A stretch of 64,000 nucleotides of DNA, from assembly GCF_040500525.1 (NCBI RefSeq), contig NZ_CP159402.1, positions 868,001 to 932,000 on the forward strand. Reading direction: 5' to 3'. Numbering within the stretch: position 1 is the stretch's first letter; each line of letters opens with the position of its first letter. Source of the DNA: Azospirillum formosense (GTDB lineage: Bacteria; Pseudomonadota; Alphaproteobacteria; Azospirillales; Azospirillaceae). A program made the translations under genes and the position numbers. Positions 1 through 7,680 of this stretch are shown in pieces. The notes under the pieces are model-generated. The model was not told the DNA's origin. It searched no databases and worked only from the letters and a program-made list of their open reading frames with translations.

Positions 1-32
1 CGGGAAAAGCACGGTAACGCCGCAGAACGGCC

Positions 33-60
33 TTGACAGATTTCCGGCTTTTTCTATAGT
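33..60 (+). promoter_or_regulatory. sigma70-type promoter of the alpha operon segment
   Basis: TTGACA at 33-38 and TATAGT at 55-60 are separated by 16 bp: a perfect -35 and a 5/6 match to the -10. It lies about 160 bp before rpsM, so transcription would begin near 67. The distal alpha operon can therefore be expressed apart from the ribosomal protein genes that normally lie upstream. Promoter function is inferred from sequence only. Confidence 0.75.
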
Positions 61-66
61 CGCACC

Positions 67-95
67 CTCCCGCGGCCCACCGGGCCTGGCGGGAG
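67..95 (+). other. hairpin at the predicted 5' end of the rpsM transcript
   Basis: CTCCCGC (67-73) pairs with GCGGGAG (89-95), and the inner GGCCC (74-78) pairs with GGGCC (82-86), giving a 12-bp stem with a 2-nt bulge and a 3-nt loop. It starts about 7 nt after the -10 box, so the transcript would begin with a stable stem. Possible roles are RNA stabilisation or feedback control; nothing here separates them. Confidence 0.5.
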
Positions 96-218
96 ACATT
101 GTGCGTCCCGTATCCGCGTTTTGCCGTCCGGCCTTCGGGTCCCGGCGTCCGGATCGGGGATCAATCGGTGTGTAGGCGGCCCATGAGGGCTGCCGTTGAG
201 ATATCGAGGAGAGCAGGC

Positions 219-587
219 GTGGCGCGTATCGCTGGCGTCAACATCCCCGCGCAGAAGCGCGTGGAGATCGCGTTGACCTACATTCATGGCATCGGCCCCT
301 TCAAGGCCAAGGAAATCTGCGCGAAGCTGGAAATCCCGGCGGAGCGTCGTGTGAACCAGCTCACGGACGACGAGATCCTCAAGATCCGCGAGACCATCGA
401 CGCCGACTACCGCGTCGAGGGCGACCTGCGCCGTTCGGTCGCCATGAACATCAAGCGTCTGATGGACATGGCCTGCTACCGCGGCCTGCGTCACCGCAAG
501 GGCCTGCCGGTCCGCGGCCAGCGCACCCACACGAACGCCCGCACCCGCAAGGGTCCGGCCAAGCCGATCGCCGGCAAGAAGAAGTAA
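219..587 (+). CDS. rpsM: 30S ribosomal protein S13
   Basis: Encodes the 122-residue S13 protein of the small ribosomal subunit head, which contacts 16S rRNA and the subunit bridges. The GTG start at 219 is chosen because translation then begins [10 protein letters not shown], the family N-terminus, and a GAGGAGAG ribosome binding site lies just upstream; an open frame reaching back to 99 lacks that support. The conserved C-terminal [14 protein letters not shown] motif and a lysine-rich tail are present. It is first in the rpsM-rpsK-rpoA-rplQ group, 15 bp from rpsK. rpsD, found between rpsK and rpoA in enterobacteria, is absent, as is usual in alphaproteobacteria. Confidence 0.97.
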   Translation: MARIAGVNIPAQKRVEIALTYIHGIGPFKAKEICAKLEIPAERRVNQLTDDEILKIRETIDADYRVEGDLRRSVAMNIKRLMDMACYRGLRHRKGLPVRGQRTHTNARTRKGPAKPIAGKKK

Positions 588-602
588 GAGGACGCACGGA
601 CC

Positions 603-1001
603 ATGGCCAAGCCCTCCGCCGCTTCGCAGCGCCTTCGCCGTCGCGAGCGCAAGAACATCACCGCCGGCGTCGCCCATGTGAACGCCTCCTTCAACAACAC
701 GATGATCACCATCACCGACGCGCAGGGCAACACCATCGCCTGGTCGTCGTCGGGCACGATGGGCTTCAAGGGCTCGCGCAAGTCGACCCCCTACGCCGCC
801 CAGGTCGCCGCCGAGGACGCGGGCCGCAAGGCCCAGGAGCACGGCATGAAGACCCTCGAGGTCGAGGTGAAGGGTCCGGGTTCGGGTCGTGAGTCGGCGC
901 TGCGCGCCCTGCAGTCGATCGGCTTCCAGATCACCTCGATCCGCGACGTCACGCCGATCCCGCACAACGGCGTCCGTCCGCCGAAGAAGCGTCGCGTCTA
1001 A
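603..1001 (+). CDS. rpsK: 30S ribosomal protein S11
   Basis: Encodes the 132-residue S11 protein of the 30S platform, which binds 16S rRNA near the mRNA exit site. The core blocks are visible: [21 protein letters not shown] near residue 20, [14 protein letters not shown] in the middle, and the basic C-terminus PPKKRRV. The ATG at 603 follows a GAGGACGCACGGACC purine stretch. It is cotranscribed with rpsM (15-bp gap), while 132 bp with a strong hairpin separate it from rpoA. Confidence 0.98.
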   Translation: MAKPSAASQRLRRRERKNITAGVAHVNASFNNTMITITDAQGNTIAWSSSGTMGFKGSRKSTPYAAQVAAEDAGRKAQEHGMKTLEVEVKGPGSGRESALRALQSIGFQITSIRDVTPIPHNGVRPPKKRRV

Positions 1002-1022
1002 GAAGCATCGCTACTCCGCACA

Positions 1023-1099
1023 CCGCGGGGACCCGCCGTTCCGGGACAGGCGCCGCAGCCATCGCGGCGCCATCGGATGGGAACGGCCGGTCCCCGCGG
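1023..1099 (+). other. long hairpin element between rpsK and rpoA
   Basis: Positions 1023-1042 pair with 1080-1099 over 20 bp with one C:C mismatch (1034/1088). Inside, GGCGCCGC (1049-1056) pairs with GCGGCGCC (1064-1071) around a 7-nt loop. The whole 77-nt unit lies between the stop of rpsK and the ribosome binding site of rpoA. No T-tract follows, so it is not an ordinary terminator. An RNA-processing or differential-expression role within the operon is inferred; a mobile palindromic repeat is the alternative. Confidence 0.7.
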
Positions 1100-1133
1100 A
1101 CGTGTGTCCACCCCGATGGCATGAGGAAATACC

Positions 1134-2153
1134 GTGGCTCTTCAGAAGAACTGGCAGGAACTGATCAAGCCGAACAAGCTGGACATCCAGCCCGGTGACG
1201 ACGCCGACCGCGTGGCGACCGTCGTGGCCGAGCCGCTGGAGCGCGGCTTCGGTCTGACGCTCGGCAACGCGCTGCGCCGCGTGCTGCTCTCCTCGCTGCA
1301 GGGTGCGGCCGTCACGGCGATCCACATCGACGGCGTGCTGCACGAGTTCTCGTCGATCCCCGGCGTGCGCGAGGACGTGACCGACATCGTCCTCAACATC
1401 AAGTCGATGGGTCTGCGCATGGGCGGCGACGGCCCGAAGCGCATGCGTCTGCGCGCCGAAGGCCCCGGCGAGGTGAAGGCCGGCATGATCGAGACCGGCG
1501 CGGACATCCAGGTGATGGACCCGGACCTCGTGATCTGCACGCTGGACAACGGCGCCCGCCTGAACATGGAACTGACGGTCGAGACCGGCAAGGGCTACGT
1601 CCCGGCCAGCCAGAACCGTCCGGAAGACGCCCCGATCGGCCTGATCCCGGTCGACGCGCTGTTCTCGCCGGTGCGCAAGATCTCCTACAAGGTCGACAAC
1701 GCCCGCGTCGGGCAGGTCACCGACTATGACCGCCTGTCGATGGTCGTCGAGACCAACGGCGCCGTGAAGCCGGACGACGCGGTGGCGCTCGCCGCCCGCA
1801 TCCTCCAGGACCAGCTGCAGCTGTTCATCAACTTCGAGGAGCCGACCCACGCGGTCGCCGAGGAGAAGCACGAGGAGGTTCCGTTCAACAAGAACCTGCT
1901 CCGCAAGGTGGACGAGCTGGAACTGTCGGTCCGTTCGGCCAACTGCCTCAAGAACGACAACATCGTCTACATCGGCGATCTGGTGCAGAAGACCGAGGCG
2001 GAGATGCTCCGCACCCCGAACTTCGGCCGCAAGTCGCTGAACGAGATCAAGGAAGTGCTGGCCCAGATGGGTCTGCACCTCGGTATGGAAATCCCGAACT
2101 GGCCGCCCGAGAACATCGAAGAGCTGGCCAAGCGTCTGGAAGAGCCGTACTAA
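1134..2153 (+). CDS. rpoA: DNA-directed RNA polymerase subunit alpha
   Basis: Encodes the 339-residue alpha subunit. The N-terminal domain (to about residue 235) dimerises and seeds polymerase assembly: it carries the [19 protein letters not shown] block and the [17 protein letters not shown] block. A linker follows, then the C-terminal domain (about 255-325), which binds UP elements and activators: [12 protein letters not shown] and [14 protein letters not shown]. The GTG start at 1134 gives [16 protein letters not shown], the usual N-terminus, with AGGA upstream at about 9 nt. Length and motifs are standard. Confidence 0.98.
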   Translation: MALQKNWQELIKPNKLDIQPGDDADRVATVVAEPLERGFGLTLGNALRRVLLSSLQGAAVTAIHIDGVLHEFSSIPGVREDVTDIVLNIKSMGLRMGGDGPKRMRLRAEGPGEVKAGMIETGADIQVMDPDLVICTLDNGARLNMELTVETGKGYVPASQNRPEDAPIGLIPVDALFSPVRKISYKVDNARVGQVTDYDRLSMVVETNGAVKPDDAVALAARILQDQLQLFINFEEPTHAVAEEKHEEVPFNKNLLRKVDELELSVRSANCLKNDNIVYIGDLVQKTEAEMLRTPNFGRKSLNEIKEVLAQMGLHLGMEIPNWPPENIEELAKRLEEPY

Positions 2154-2170
2154 GTCTCGCAGGTTCCATT

Positions 2171-2255
2171 GCCCCCTCCCTGACCCTCCCCCGCCTTTGG
2201 CGAGGGAGGGGACAAGCTCCCTCTCCCGCGTGAGCGGGGGGGGCGGGGAGGGGGC
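2171..2255. repeat. palindromic GC-rich intergenic repeat, copy 1
   Basis: The outer arms GCCCCCTCCC (2171-2180) and GGGAGGGGGC (2246-2255) are exact inverted repeats. Between them lie CCCTCCCCCGC, CTCCCTCTCCCGC and their complements. The same layout and nearly the same arms recur at 16959-17061, so this is a dispersed non-coding repeat of the REP/BIME kind rather than a gene-specific terminator. It sits between rpoA and rplQ, about 118 bp before the rplQ start. Confidence 0.75.
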
Positions 2256-2372
2256 AGCATGTTTCCCAGGGCCACCAACCGGCCCGCCCCGCGCCGTACC
2301 AGCTCGAACGACTGGGCGGTCGGGTTCACCACCGGCTCCCCGAGGGGGGCCACGCCATGAAGGAGGACCGTC

Positions 2373-2795
2373 ATGCGTCACGGCGTTTCCGGACGTAAGT
2401 TCAGCAAGACCACCAGCCACCGCAAGGCCATGTTCTCGAACATGGCGAACGCCCTGATCAAGCACGAGCAGATCAAGACGACCCTGCCGAAGGCCAAGGA
2501 TCTGCGCCCGATCGTCGAGCGCCTGATCACGCTCGGCAAGAAGGGTGGCCTCGCCAACCGCCGTCTCGCCTTCGCGCAGCTGCGCGACGACGCGATGGTG
2601 ACCAAGCTGTTCACCGTCCTGGCCGACCGCTACAAGGACCGCCAGGGTGGCTACAGCCGCGTCCTGAAGGCCGGCTTCCGCTACGGCGATGCCGCCGCCA
2701 TGGGCGTGATCGAGCTGGTCGACCGCGACGTCGCCGCCAAGGGCCAGGATTCGGGCCCGGTGGAGATCAAGGACGAGGTCGAGGCCGAGGGCTGA
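2373..2795 (+). CDS. rplQ: 50S ribosomal protein L17
   Basis: Encodes the 140-residue L17 protein, which lies near the exit tunnel of the 50S subunit. The family N-terminus [20 protein letters not shown] is complete, followed by the [23 protein letters not shown] block and [27 protein letters not shown]. The C-terminal 20 residues are acidic and variable, as in many alphaproteobacteria. A strong AAGGAGG site lies 7 nt before the ATG. It ends the operon; a terminator-like hairpin follows at 2876. Confidence 0.98.
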   Translation: MRHGVSGRKFSKTTSHRKAMFSNMANALIKHEQIKTTLPKAKDLRPIVERLITLGKKGGLANRRLAFAQLRDDAMVTKLFTVLADRYKDRQGGYSRVLKAGFRYGDAAAMGVIELVDRDVAAKGQDSGPVEIKDEVEAEG

Positions 2796-2875
2796 GCCCC
2801 CGGTTGAGCGATCGTGAAATCTTGTCGCCGCCGTTGCCCACCGGGTTTCGGACGACGATATAGGTGACCGACCGG

Positions 2876-2910
2876 CCCTCCCTTCGGGTTCATCCCCGGA
2901 GGGAGGGTTT
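2876..2910 (+). terminator. probable terminator of the alpha operon
   Basis: 2876-2888 pairs with 2895-2907 in a 13-bp stem (one G:U) with a 6-nt loop, followed by TTT. It lies 80 bp after rplQ and before the YqaA-family gene. The T-tract is short, so efficiency is uncertain. Confidence 0.55.
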
Positions 2911-2956
2911 CCGGTTTTCGGGTTCCGTCACTTCGGGAGGGCGCCGCGCGCGCGGT

Positions 2957-3535
2957 ATGCTGAAACCTCTCTACAACCGGATTCTCAAGCTCTCCGCCCG
3001 CAAGGACGCCGTCTGGTGGATGTCCGCCGTCTCCTTCGCGGAAAGCTCCTTCTTTCCTCTGCCGCCCGACATCATGCTGGTGCCGATGTGTCTGGCGGAG
3101 CCCAAGAAGCTCTGGCGCTACACCAACATCTGCGCGTTGGCCTCGCTGATCGGCGGGCTGTTCGGCTACGCGGTCGGGTTCTACCTGTTCGAGAGCGTCG
3201 GACGGCTGATCATCGACTTCTACAACGCGCAGGAGTCGTTCCAGCGCTTCCAGGACATGTTCGCCGAGTTCGGCCCCTGGTTCCTGATCCTCAAGGGCAT
3301 CACGCCCATACCCTACAAACTGCTGACGATCACCGCGGGATTCGCGCACCTCGACCTGACGGTGTTCATCCTGTGCTCGATCGTCGCCCGATTCTCGCGA
3401 TTCTACATGATCGCGATCCTGCTGCATTTCTACGGGCCGCAGGTGCGCGACATCATCGAGAAGCGGCTGATGCTGGTGACGACCGTTCTGCTGGTCATCA
3501 TCATCGGCGGATTGCTCAGCTTCAAGTTCGTGTGA
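2957..3535 (+). CDS. YqaA/DedA-type (SNARE-associated, VTT domain) membrane protein
   Basis: A 192-residue inner-membrane protein of the YqaA branch of the DedA superfamily, thought to act in lipid or ion handling at the membrane; no substrate is established for this branch. The start at 2957 gives MLKPLYNRILKLSARKDAVW, the usual beginning of the branch; the open frame extends to 2864 but that extension is unlike the family and overlaps a hairpin. Visible blocks are SFAESSFFPLPPDIMLVPM (re-entrant loop), GYAVGFYLFE, and GITPIPYKLLTITAGFAH. A hydrophobic helix near 165-190 closes the protein. It stands alone, convergent with the next gene. Confidence 0.85.
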   Translation: MLKPLYNRILKLSARKDAVWWMSAVSFAESSFFPLPPDIMLVPMCLAEPKKLWRYTNICALASLIGGLFGYAVGFYLFESVGRLIIDFYNAQESFQRFQDMFAEFGPWFLILKGITPIPYKLLTITAGFAHLDLTVFILCSIVARFSRFYMIAILLHFYGPQVRDIIEKRLMLVTTVLLVIIIGGLLSFKFV

Positions 3536-3583
3536 GCGGCGCGGGGCTTGCCCCGCGCGTCACCCGCATTCATCCGGCGACAA

Positions 3584-3847
3584 TCAGTCCGGCATCCCGC
3601 GGTCCTGGCGGTTGCGCTCCGACGGGGGCAGGGCGTTGCGCTCGCGGCGGTCGCGCATGACCATCACGCCGATGGCCAGCGCCATACCGATGCCGGCCAG
3701 CAGGGGCAGGACGACCTCGCCGGCGCTGACGGTGGGCATGGCGAGCATGCGCACGACGAGCAGCAGCAGGCCGCCGATCAGCAACGCCACGAAAACGGTG
3801 GTCGAGGTCCGGCGGCGCGGCGACGGGCCGGGATTGTTGGGACTCAT
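3584..3847 (-). CDS. small two-helix membrane protein of unknown function
   Basis: An 87-residue protein I do not recognise. A short basic proline-rich head (PGPSPRRRTST) is followed by two hydrophobic helices: FVALLIGGLLLLVVRMLA at about 17-34 and VVLPLLAGIGMALAIGVMVM at about 43-62. A charged tail rich in R, E and N follows. The ATG at 3847 is preferred over one three codons upstream because an AAGGGA ribosome binding site lies 9 nt before it and abuts the earlier ATG. It is convergent with the YqaA-family gene, and an 8-bp hairpin at 3539-3558 lies between them. Confidence 0.6.
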   Translation of the reverse strand: MSPNNPGPSPRRRTSTTVFVALLIGGLLLLVVRMLAMPTVSAGEVVLPLLAGIGMALAIGVMVMRDRRERNALPPSERNRQDRGMPD

Positions 3848-3971
3848 TTGAGGCATTCCCTTATCGCTTGCGTTCCCGGCATAGTGGGCGCCGAGCCCGC
3901 GGCATGGTCCATGCGGGGGACCATCCGCCAACGTCCGGGGTCACGCAAGAACAATGGGAGTCAAAGCCGAG

Positions 3972-4364
3972 ATGTTCCGTCCGAAACTCATTCTGGGGCC
4001 GGTGCTGGCCCTCGCTCTGGTTGCGCTCGCCGCCTGCGCGGACGCGCCGGGGCGTTCGTCCGGCGCCGCCGTGGGCGGTGCTCCGGCGGCCTCCACCACG
4101 GCGCCCACCACGGCTCCGGCAGCCTCGCGCCCGGCCCGGGGGGTGGAAGACCCGTCGCTCCGCCTCGACGGCGGCGTCGGCAGCGACGATTCCTGCCGGG
4201 CCCAGTGCGAGCGCAGCAACAACTCCTGCATGGATTCGGTGGCCGCGCGCGCGCAGAGCGGGCTCGACCGGCCGGACCGCGGCGGCATCTTCTCGCCGAC
4301 CGACAACTGCCAGCATTCGCTGCGCATGTGCTACCAGCGCTGCGGCGCGCCCACCAACCAGTGA
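3972..4364 (+). CDS. putative lipoprotein with cysteine-rich C-terminus
   Basis: A protein of about 130 residues with a lipoprotein signal: MFRPK, a hydrophobic stretch, then lipobox ALAAC with Cys at residue 22. An Ala/Thr/Pro-rich linker follows, then a conserved-looking domain with six cysteines (DSCRAQCERSNNSCMDS ... NCQHSLRMCYQRCG), which suggests three disulfides in the envelope. The start at 3972 is chosen because GGGAG lies 11 nt upstream and a typical signal peptide results; an ATG at 3954 in the same frame is possible. I cannot assign a function. The next gene, rarA, begins 28 bp after its stop. Confidence 0.7.
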   Translation: MFRPKLILGPVLALALVALAACADAPGRSSGAAVGGAPAASTTAPTTAPAASRPARGVEDPSLRLDGGVGSDDSCRAQCERSNNSCMDSVAARAQSGLDRPDRGGIFSPTDNCQHSLRMCYQRCGAPTNQ

Positions 4365-4392
4365 CCGGTCCGGTGCGATCGGTGGATCGACG

Positions 4393-5730
4393 ATGAGCAA
4401 ACGCGGCGACTCCGGAGCGACCGGCGGCCTGTTCGAGGCGGGCGCGCCCCGCCCGCTGGCCGACCGGCTGCGCCCGCGCAGCCTGGGCGAGGTCGTGGGG
4501 CAGGAGCATCTGCTGAAGCCCGACGGCCCGCTGGGCCGCATGGTCGCCGCGCGCCGGCTGGCCTCCATGATCCTGTGGGGGCCGCCCGGCTGCGGCAAGA
4601 CGACCATCGCGCGGCTGTTGGCCCTGTCCACCGACCTGCATTTCGAGCCGCTGTCGGCGGTCTTCTCCGGCGTGGCCGACCTGCGCAAGGTGTTCGACGC
4701 CGCCCGGGCGCGACGTGCGGCCGGGCAGGGCACGCTGCTGTTCATCGACGAGATCCACCGCTTCAACCGCTCCCAGCAGGACGGCTTCCTGCCCTATGTG
4801 GAGGACGGCACGGTCACGCTGGTCGGCGCCACCACCGAGAATCCGTCCTTCGAGCTGAATGCGGCGCTTCTGTCGCGCGCCCAGGTCTTCGTGCTGAACC
4901 GGCTGGACGACGCGGCGCTGGAAAAGCTGCTGTCGCGGGCCGAGGCGGAGATGGGGCGCCCCCTGCCGCTGACGCCGGACGCCCGGTCGGCGCTGAAGGC
5001 GATGGCCGACGGCGACGGGCGCTTCTGCCTCAATCTCTGCGAGGAGCTGTTCGCCCTGCCGGTGCCGGAGGACGGCGCGCGTCTCGACAACAACGCGCTC
5101 GCCACCGCCATCCAGCGCCGCGCCCCGCTCTACGACAAGGCGCAGGAGGGGCACTACAACCTCATCAGCGCGCTGCACAAGTCGCTGCGCGGGTCGGACA
5201 CCGACGCGGCGCTCTACTGGTACGCCCGCATGCTGGAGGGCGGGGAGGACCCGCGCTACATCGCCCGGCGGCTGACCCGCTTCGCGGTGGAGGACATCGG
5301 CATGGCCGATCCCAACGCGCTGGCGCAGGCCACCGCCGCCTGGGAGGCCTATGAGCGGCTGGGCAGCCCGGAGGGGGAACTCGCCATCGCCCAGCTGGTG
5401 ATCTATCTGGGGACGGCGCCGAAGTCGAACGCCGGCTACACCGCCTACAAGAGCGCGGTGCGCGCCGCCAAGGAAACCGGCAGCCTGATGCCGCCCAAGC
5501 ACATCCTGAACGCCCCGACCAAGCTGATGAAGCAGATCGGCTACGGCAAGGGCTACGAGTACGACCACGACACGGCGGACGGCTTCTCCGGCCAGAACTA
5601 CTTCCCGGAGGGCATGGCGCGGCGCGCCTTCTACCAGCCGGTCGAGCGCGGATTCGAGCGCGAGATCAAGAAGCGCCAGGACTACTGGGCGCGCCTGCGC
5701 GACCGCAAGGCCGCGGACGGGGAGGAATAG
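4393..5730 (+). CDS. rarA: replication-associated recombination protein A (RarA/MgsA, WRNIP1 family)
   Basis: A 445-residue AAA+ ATPase that works at stalled replication forks in the RarA/Mgs1/WRNIP1 family. The start at 4393 follows a family-like head, PLADRLRPRSLGEVVGQEHLL. Walker A is GPPGCGKTT (about residues 64-72) and Walker B is LFIDEIHRFN (about 116-125). Sensor 1 is GATTENPSFELN, and the C-terminal region carries KSLRGSDTDAALYWYARMLEGGEDP and YEYDHDTADGF, typical of the tetramerisation domain. Length is normal. It may be cotranscribed with the lipoprotein upstream. Confidence 0.95.
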   Translation: MSKRGDSGATGGLFEAGAPRPLADRLRPRSLGEVVGQEHLLKPDGPLGRMVAARRLASMILWGPPGCGKTTIARLLALSTDLHFEPLSAVFSGVADLRKVFDAARARRAAGQGTLLFIDEIHRFNRSQQDGFLPYVEDGTVTLVGATTENPSFELNAALLSRAQVFVLNRLDDAALEKLLSRAEAEMGRPLPLTPDARSALKAMADGDGRFCLNLCEELFALPVPEDGARLDNNALATAIQRRAPLYDKAQEGHYNLISALHKSLRGSDTDAALYWYARMLEGGEDPRYIARRLTRFAVEDIGMADPNALAQATAAWEAYERLGSPEGELAIAQLVIYLGTAPKSNAGYTAYKSAVRAAKETGSLMPPKHILNAPTKLMKQIGYGKGYEYDHDTADGFSGQNYFPEGMARRAFYQPVERGFEREIKKRQDYWARLRDRKAADGEE

Positions 5731-5737
5731 ACGCCTT

Positions 5738-6214
5738 TCACGGTTTCGGATAAGCGACCCCGAGGATCCACCGCGGGGCCTCGGGCGGGCCGGCCCGTTC
5801 GAACACGTAGGTCACGGTCGCGCTGGTGAAGGGGGCGGCCAGGGTGCAGCGTCCCTTGTCGTCCGCGGCCTCGCAGAGCAGGGCGGGGACCTGGACGCTC
5901 AGCGTCTTGCCGAACTGGGTGCCGCCAAGCTCCTCGCCGCACAGGAGTTCGCCCGGATAGCCGGTCACCGCGGTCCATGCCGCCTCCCAGGCCCGGCGGT
6001 CGGCGAACATCGGCGTGCCGACGCTCGGCCTGGCCTCGGGCGGCGGCCCCGCACCCGGAATGTGTCGCGCGAGACGGCCGCCCTCAGCCATGTTGCGTTC
6101 GGGATCGGCGGAAAGCCGGACGCTTGGGATGTCCAGGCAGGAAGCGCTCCACGCCGGGGCGGCGAACAAGAGCAAGCCGGCGATGAGCGGTCCGGCGATC
6201 GTGAGGTTGGGCAT
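5738..6214 (-). CDS. secreted protein of unknown function
   Basis: A 158-residue protein with a Sec signal peptide (MPNLTIAGPLIAGLLLFAAPAWSA) and a mature part containing four to five cysteines. I do not recognise a family. Mature blocks include a tryptophan-rich segment RAWEAAWTAVTGYPGELLCGEELGG and a C-terminal VTYVFERAGPPEAPRWILGVAY. Possible disulfides suggest a periplasmic location. The ATG at 6214 is chosen because it gives a clean signal peptide; the frame stays open far upstream but only as antisense to the next gene. It is convergent with rarA (7 bp between stops) and divergent from the gene at 6299. Confidence 0.6.
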   Translation of the reverse strand: MPNLTIAGPLIAGLLLFAAPAWSASCLDIPSVRLSADPERNMAEGGRLARHIPGAGPPPEARPSVGTPMFADRRAWEAAWTAVTGYPGELLCGEELGGTQFGKTLSVQVPALLCEAADDKGRCTLAAPFTSATVTYVFERAGPPEAPRWILGVAYPKP

Positions 6215-6298
6215 GAAAGTGCTCCGGTGCAATGATCCTGCGCTGACTGTCGGACGTTCCGTTTTCAGCATCGTGAAATTGGAGGGGGGCGATCGGGA

Positions 6299-7210
6299 AT
6301 GACGACGGGCGCCGCGGTGCCGGACTTGGGGCGCTTCATCGCCATCGACTGGTCGGGCGCGGCGGGCAAGCGCTACGCCGGCGTCGCCGTGGCCGAATGC
6401 GGCGCCGAAGGGCCGCCCCGGATCGTCGCGCCCACGCAGCGGCAATGGTCGCGCAGCGCCGTGTTCGACTGGCTGCTGGACGGGCTGGAGCGCGGGCCGG
6501 CGCTGGTCGGGATCGACTGCGCCTTCTCGCTGCCCTTCGAGGTGGCCGGCCGCTATTTCCCCGACCCCGACGCGGCGACGGCCTTCGACCTCTGGGACCG
6601 CGTGGAGGCGGTGGCCGGGACGGAGCCGGACTTCGCCGGAGGCGGCTTCGCGGTGCATCCCGACTATGGCGCCGATTTCTGGCGCGCCGGGACGCAGCCG
6701 GACTGGTACCGCGACCCGCACCGGCTGACCGAGCGGGTGTGCCGCGCCGACGGCTGCGGCAGCCCGCAGAGCCCCTACAAGCTGATCGGCGCCAAGCAGG
6801 TGGGGAAGGGCGGGCTGGCCGGAATGCGCATGCTGCGCGCGCTGAAGCGGGCGGCGCCGGACCGGGTGGCGGTCTGGCCCTTCGACGCGCCGGGGCCGGG
6901 GCGCACCGTATTCTGCGAGATCTACCCGCGCCTGTTCCTCATCCGCGCCGGCTTCGGCCTGCGCAAGATCCGCGACGGGGCTGGGGTCGATGCCGCGCTG
7001 GCCGCCCTCGGCGCGCCGCCCGCCGGCCTGTCCGGGACGCTGACCGACCACGACGCGGACGCGCTGGTCTCCGCGGCGGGGCTGCGCTGGCTGGCCGGGC
7101 GGCCGGCGGTGTGGAACCCGCCGGCCATGGACGCGCGGGCGCGGCGGCAGGAGGGCTGGATCTTCGGGGTCGGCGACGGGAATGAGGGGCTTCCTGCGCC
7201 CGGTGCGTGA
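6299..7210 (+). CDS. predicted RNase H-fold protein of unknown function (DUF429-like)
   Basis: A 303-residue protein. The N-terminal FIAIDWSGAAGKRYAGVAV, the internal VGIDCAFSLPFE and the late DHDADALVSAAGLRW segments place acidic residues where RNase H-fold predicted nucleases of the DUF429 kind have them. This is a resemblance, not a confirmed assignment. A GGAGGGGGG stretch precedes the ATG by about 10 nt. crcB starts about 70 bp after the stop. No substrate can be inferred from the neighbours. Confidence 0.55.
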   Translation: MTTGAAVPDLGRFIAIDWSGAAGKRYAGVAVAECGAEGPPRIVAPTQRQWSRSAVFDWLLDGLERGPALVGIDCAFSLPFEVAGRYFPDPDAATAFDLWDRVEAVAGTEPDFAGGGFAVHPDYGADFWRAGTQPDWYRDPHRLTERVCRADGCGSPQSPYKLIGAKQVGKGGLAGMRMLRALKRAAPDRVAVWPFDAPGPGRTVFCEIYPRLFLIRAGFGLRKIRDGAGVDAALAALGAPPAGLSGTLTDHDADALVSAAGLRWLAGRPAVWNPPAMDARARRQEGWIFGVGDGNEGLPAPGA

Positions 7211-7278
7211 CAAGCCGCCGCAATTCTGGCTCTAATCCGCGCGGGATGCCCGCCGTCCCGTCCGCTCCCGGAGGTCCC

Positions 7279-7680
7279 GTGATCGCATCACCGTCCACGC
7301 TCGCCGCGGTTGCCGTCGGTGGGGCCGTCGGCTCCATGGCGCGCTATCTGCTGATGACGGCGGTCGGCCAATGGCTGGGCACGCAGTTTCCCTACGGGAC
7401 GCTGATCGTGAACGCCGTGGGCTGCTTCACCATGGGCGCGCTGGCGGAGCTGGCCGCGCTGGTGTGGTCGCCCTCGCCGGAGCTGCGGGCGCTGCTGATG
7501 GTCGGGGTGCTGGGGGGATTCACCACCTTCTCCTCCTTCACGCTCGACGTCGGTCTGCTGGTGGAGCGGAACGCCCTGCCGGCGGCGGCGGGTTACATCC
7601 TGGCCTCGATGGTGCTGACCATCGCGGGTTTCTTTGCCGGCCTCGCGGTCGTGCGTTCTCTTGTTTCGGTGCCCGTTTGA
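7279..7680 (+). CDS. crcB: fluoride efflux channel CrcB/Fluc
   Basis: A 133-residue membrane protein of the Fluc family, which forms dual-topology dimers and exports fluoride. Four hydrophobic helices are visible; VGGAVGSMARYL, the conserved polar GTLIVNAVGCFTMG and GVLGGFTTFSSFTLD (pore phenylalanines and Na+ site) are intact. The GTG at 7279 has GGAGGT just before it and gives the usual length; an ATG at 7246 in frame would add 11 residues. The stop overlaps the start of the pseudouridine synthase gene (TGATG), so the two are cotranscribed. I see no fluoride riboswitch upstream. Confidence 0.93.
   Translation: MIASPSTLAAVAVGGAVGSMARYLLMTAVGQWLGTQFPYGTLIVNAVGCFTMGALAELAALVWSPSPELRALLMVGVLGGFTTFSSFTLDVGLLVERNALPAAAGYILASMVLTIAGFFAGLAVVRSLVSVPV

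Noticed and set aside
1011-2465. Open frame on the minus strand opposite rpoA
   Set aside because: It is a shadow of the rpoA codon pattern with no recognisable protein sequence.
7211-7278. Fluoride riboswitch upstream of crcB
   Set aside because: The conserved crcB-motif core sequences are not present, and the gap after the previous gene is short.
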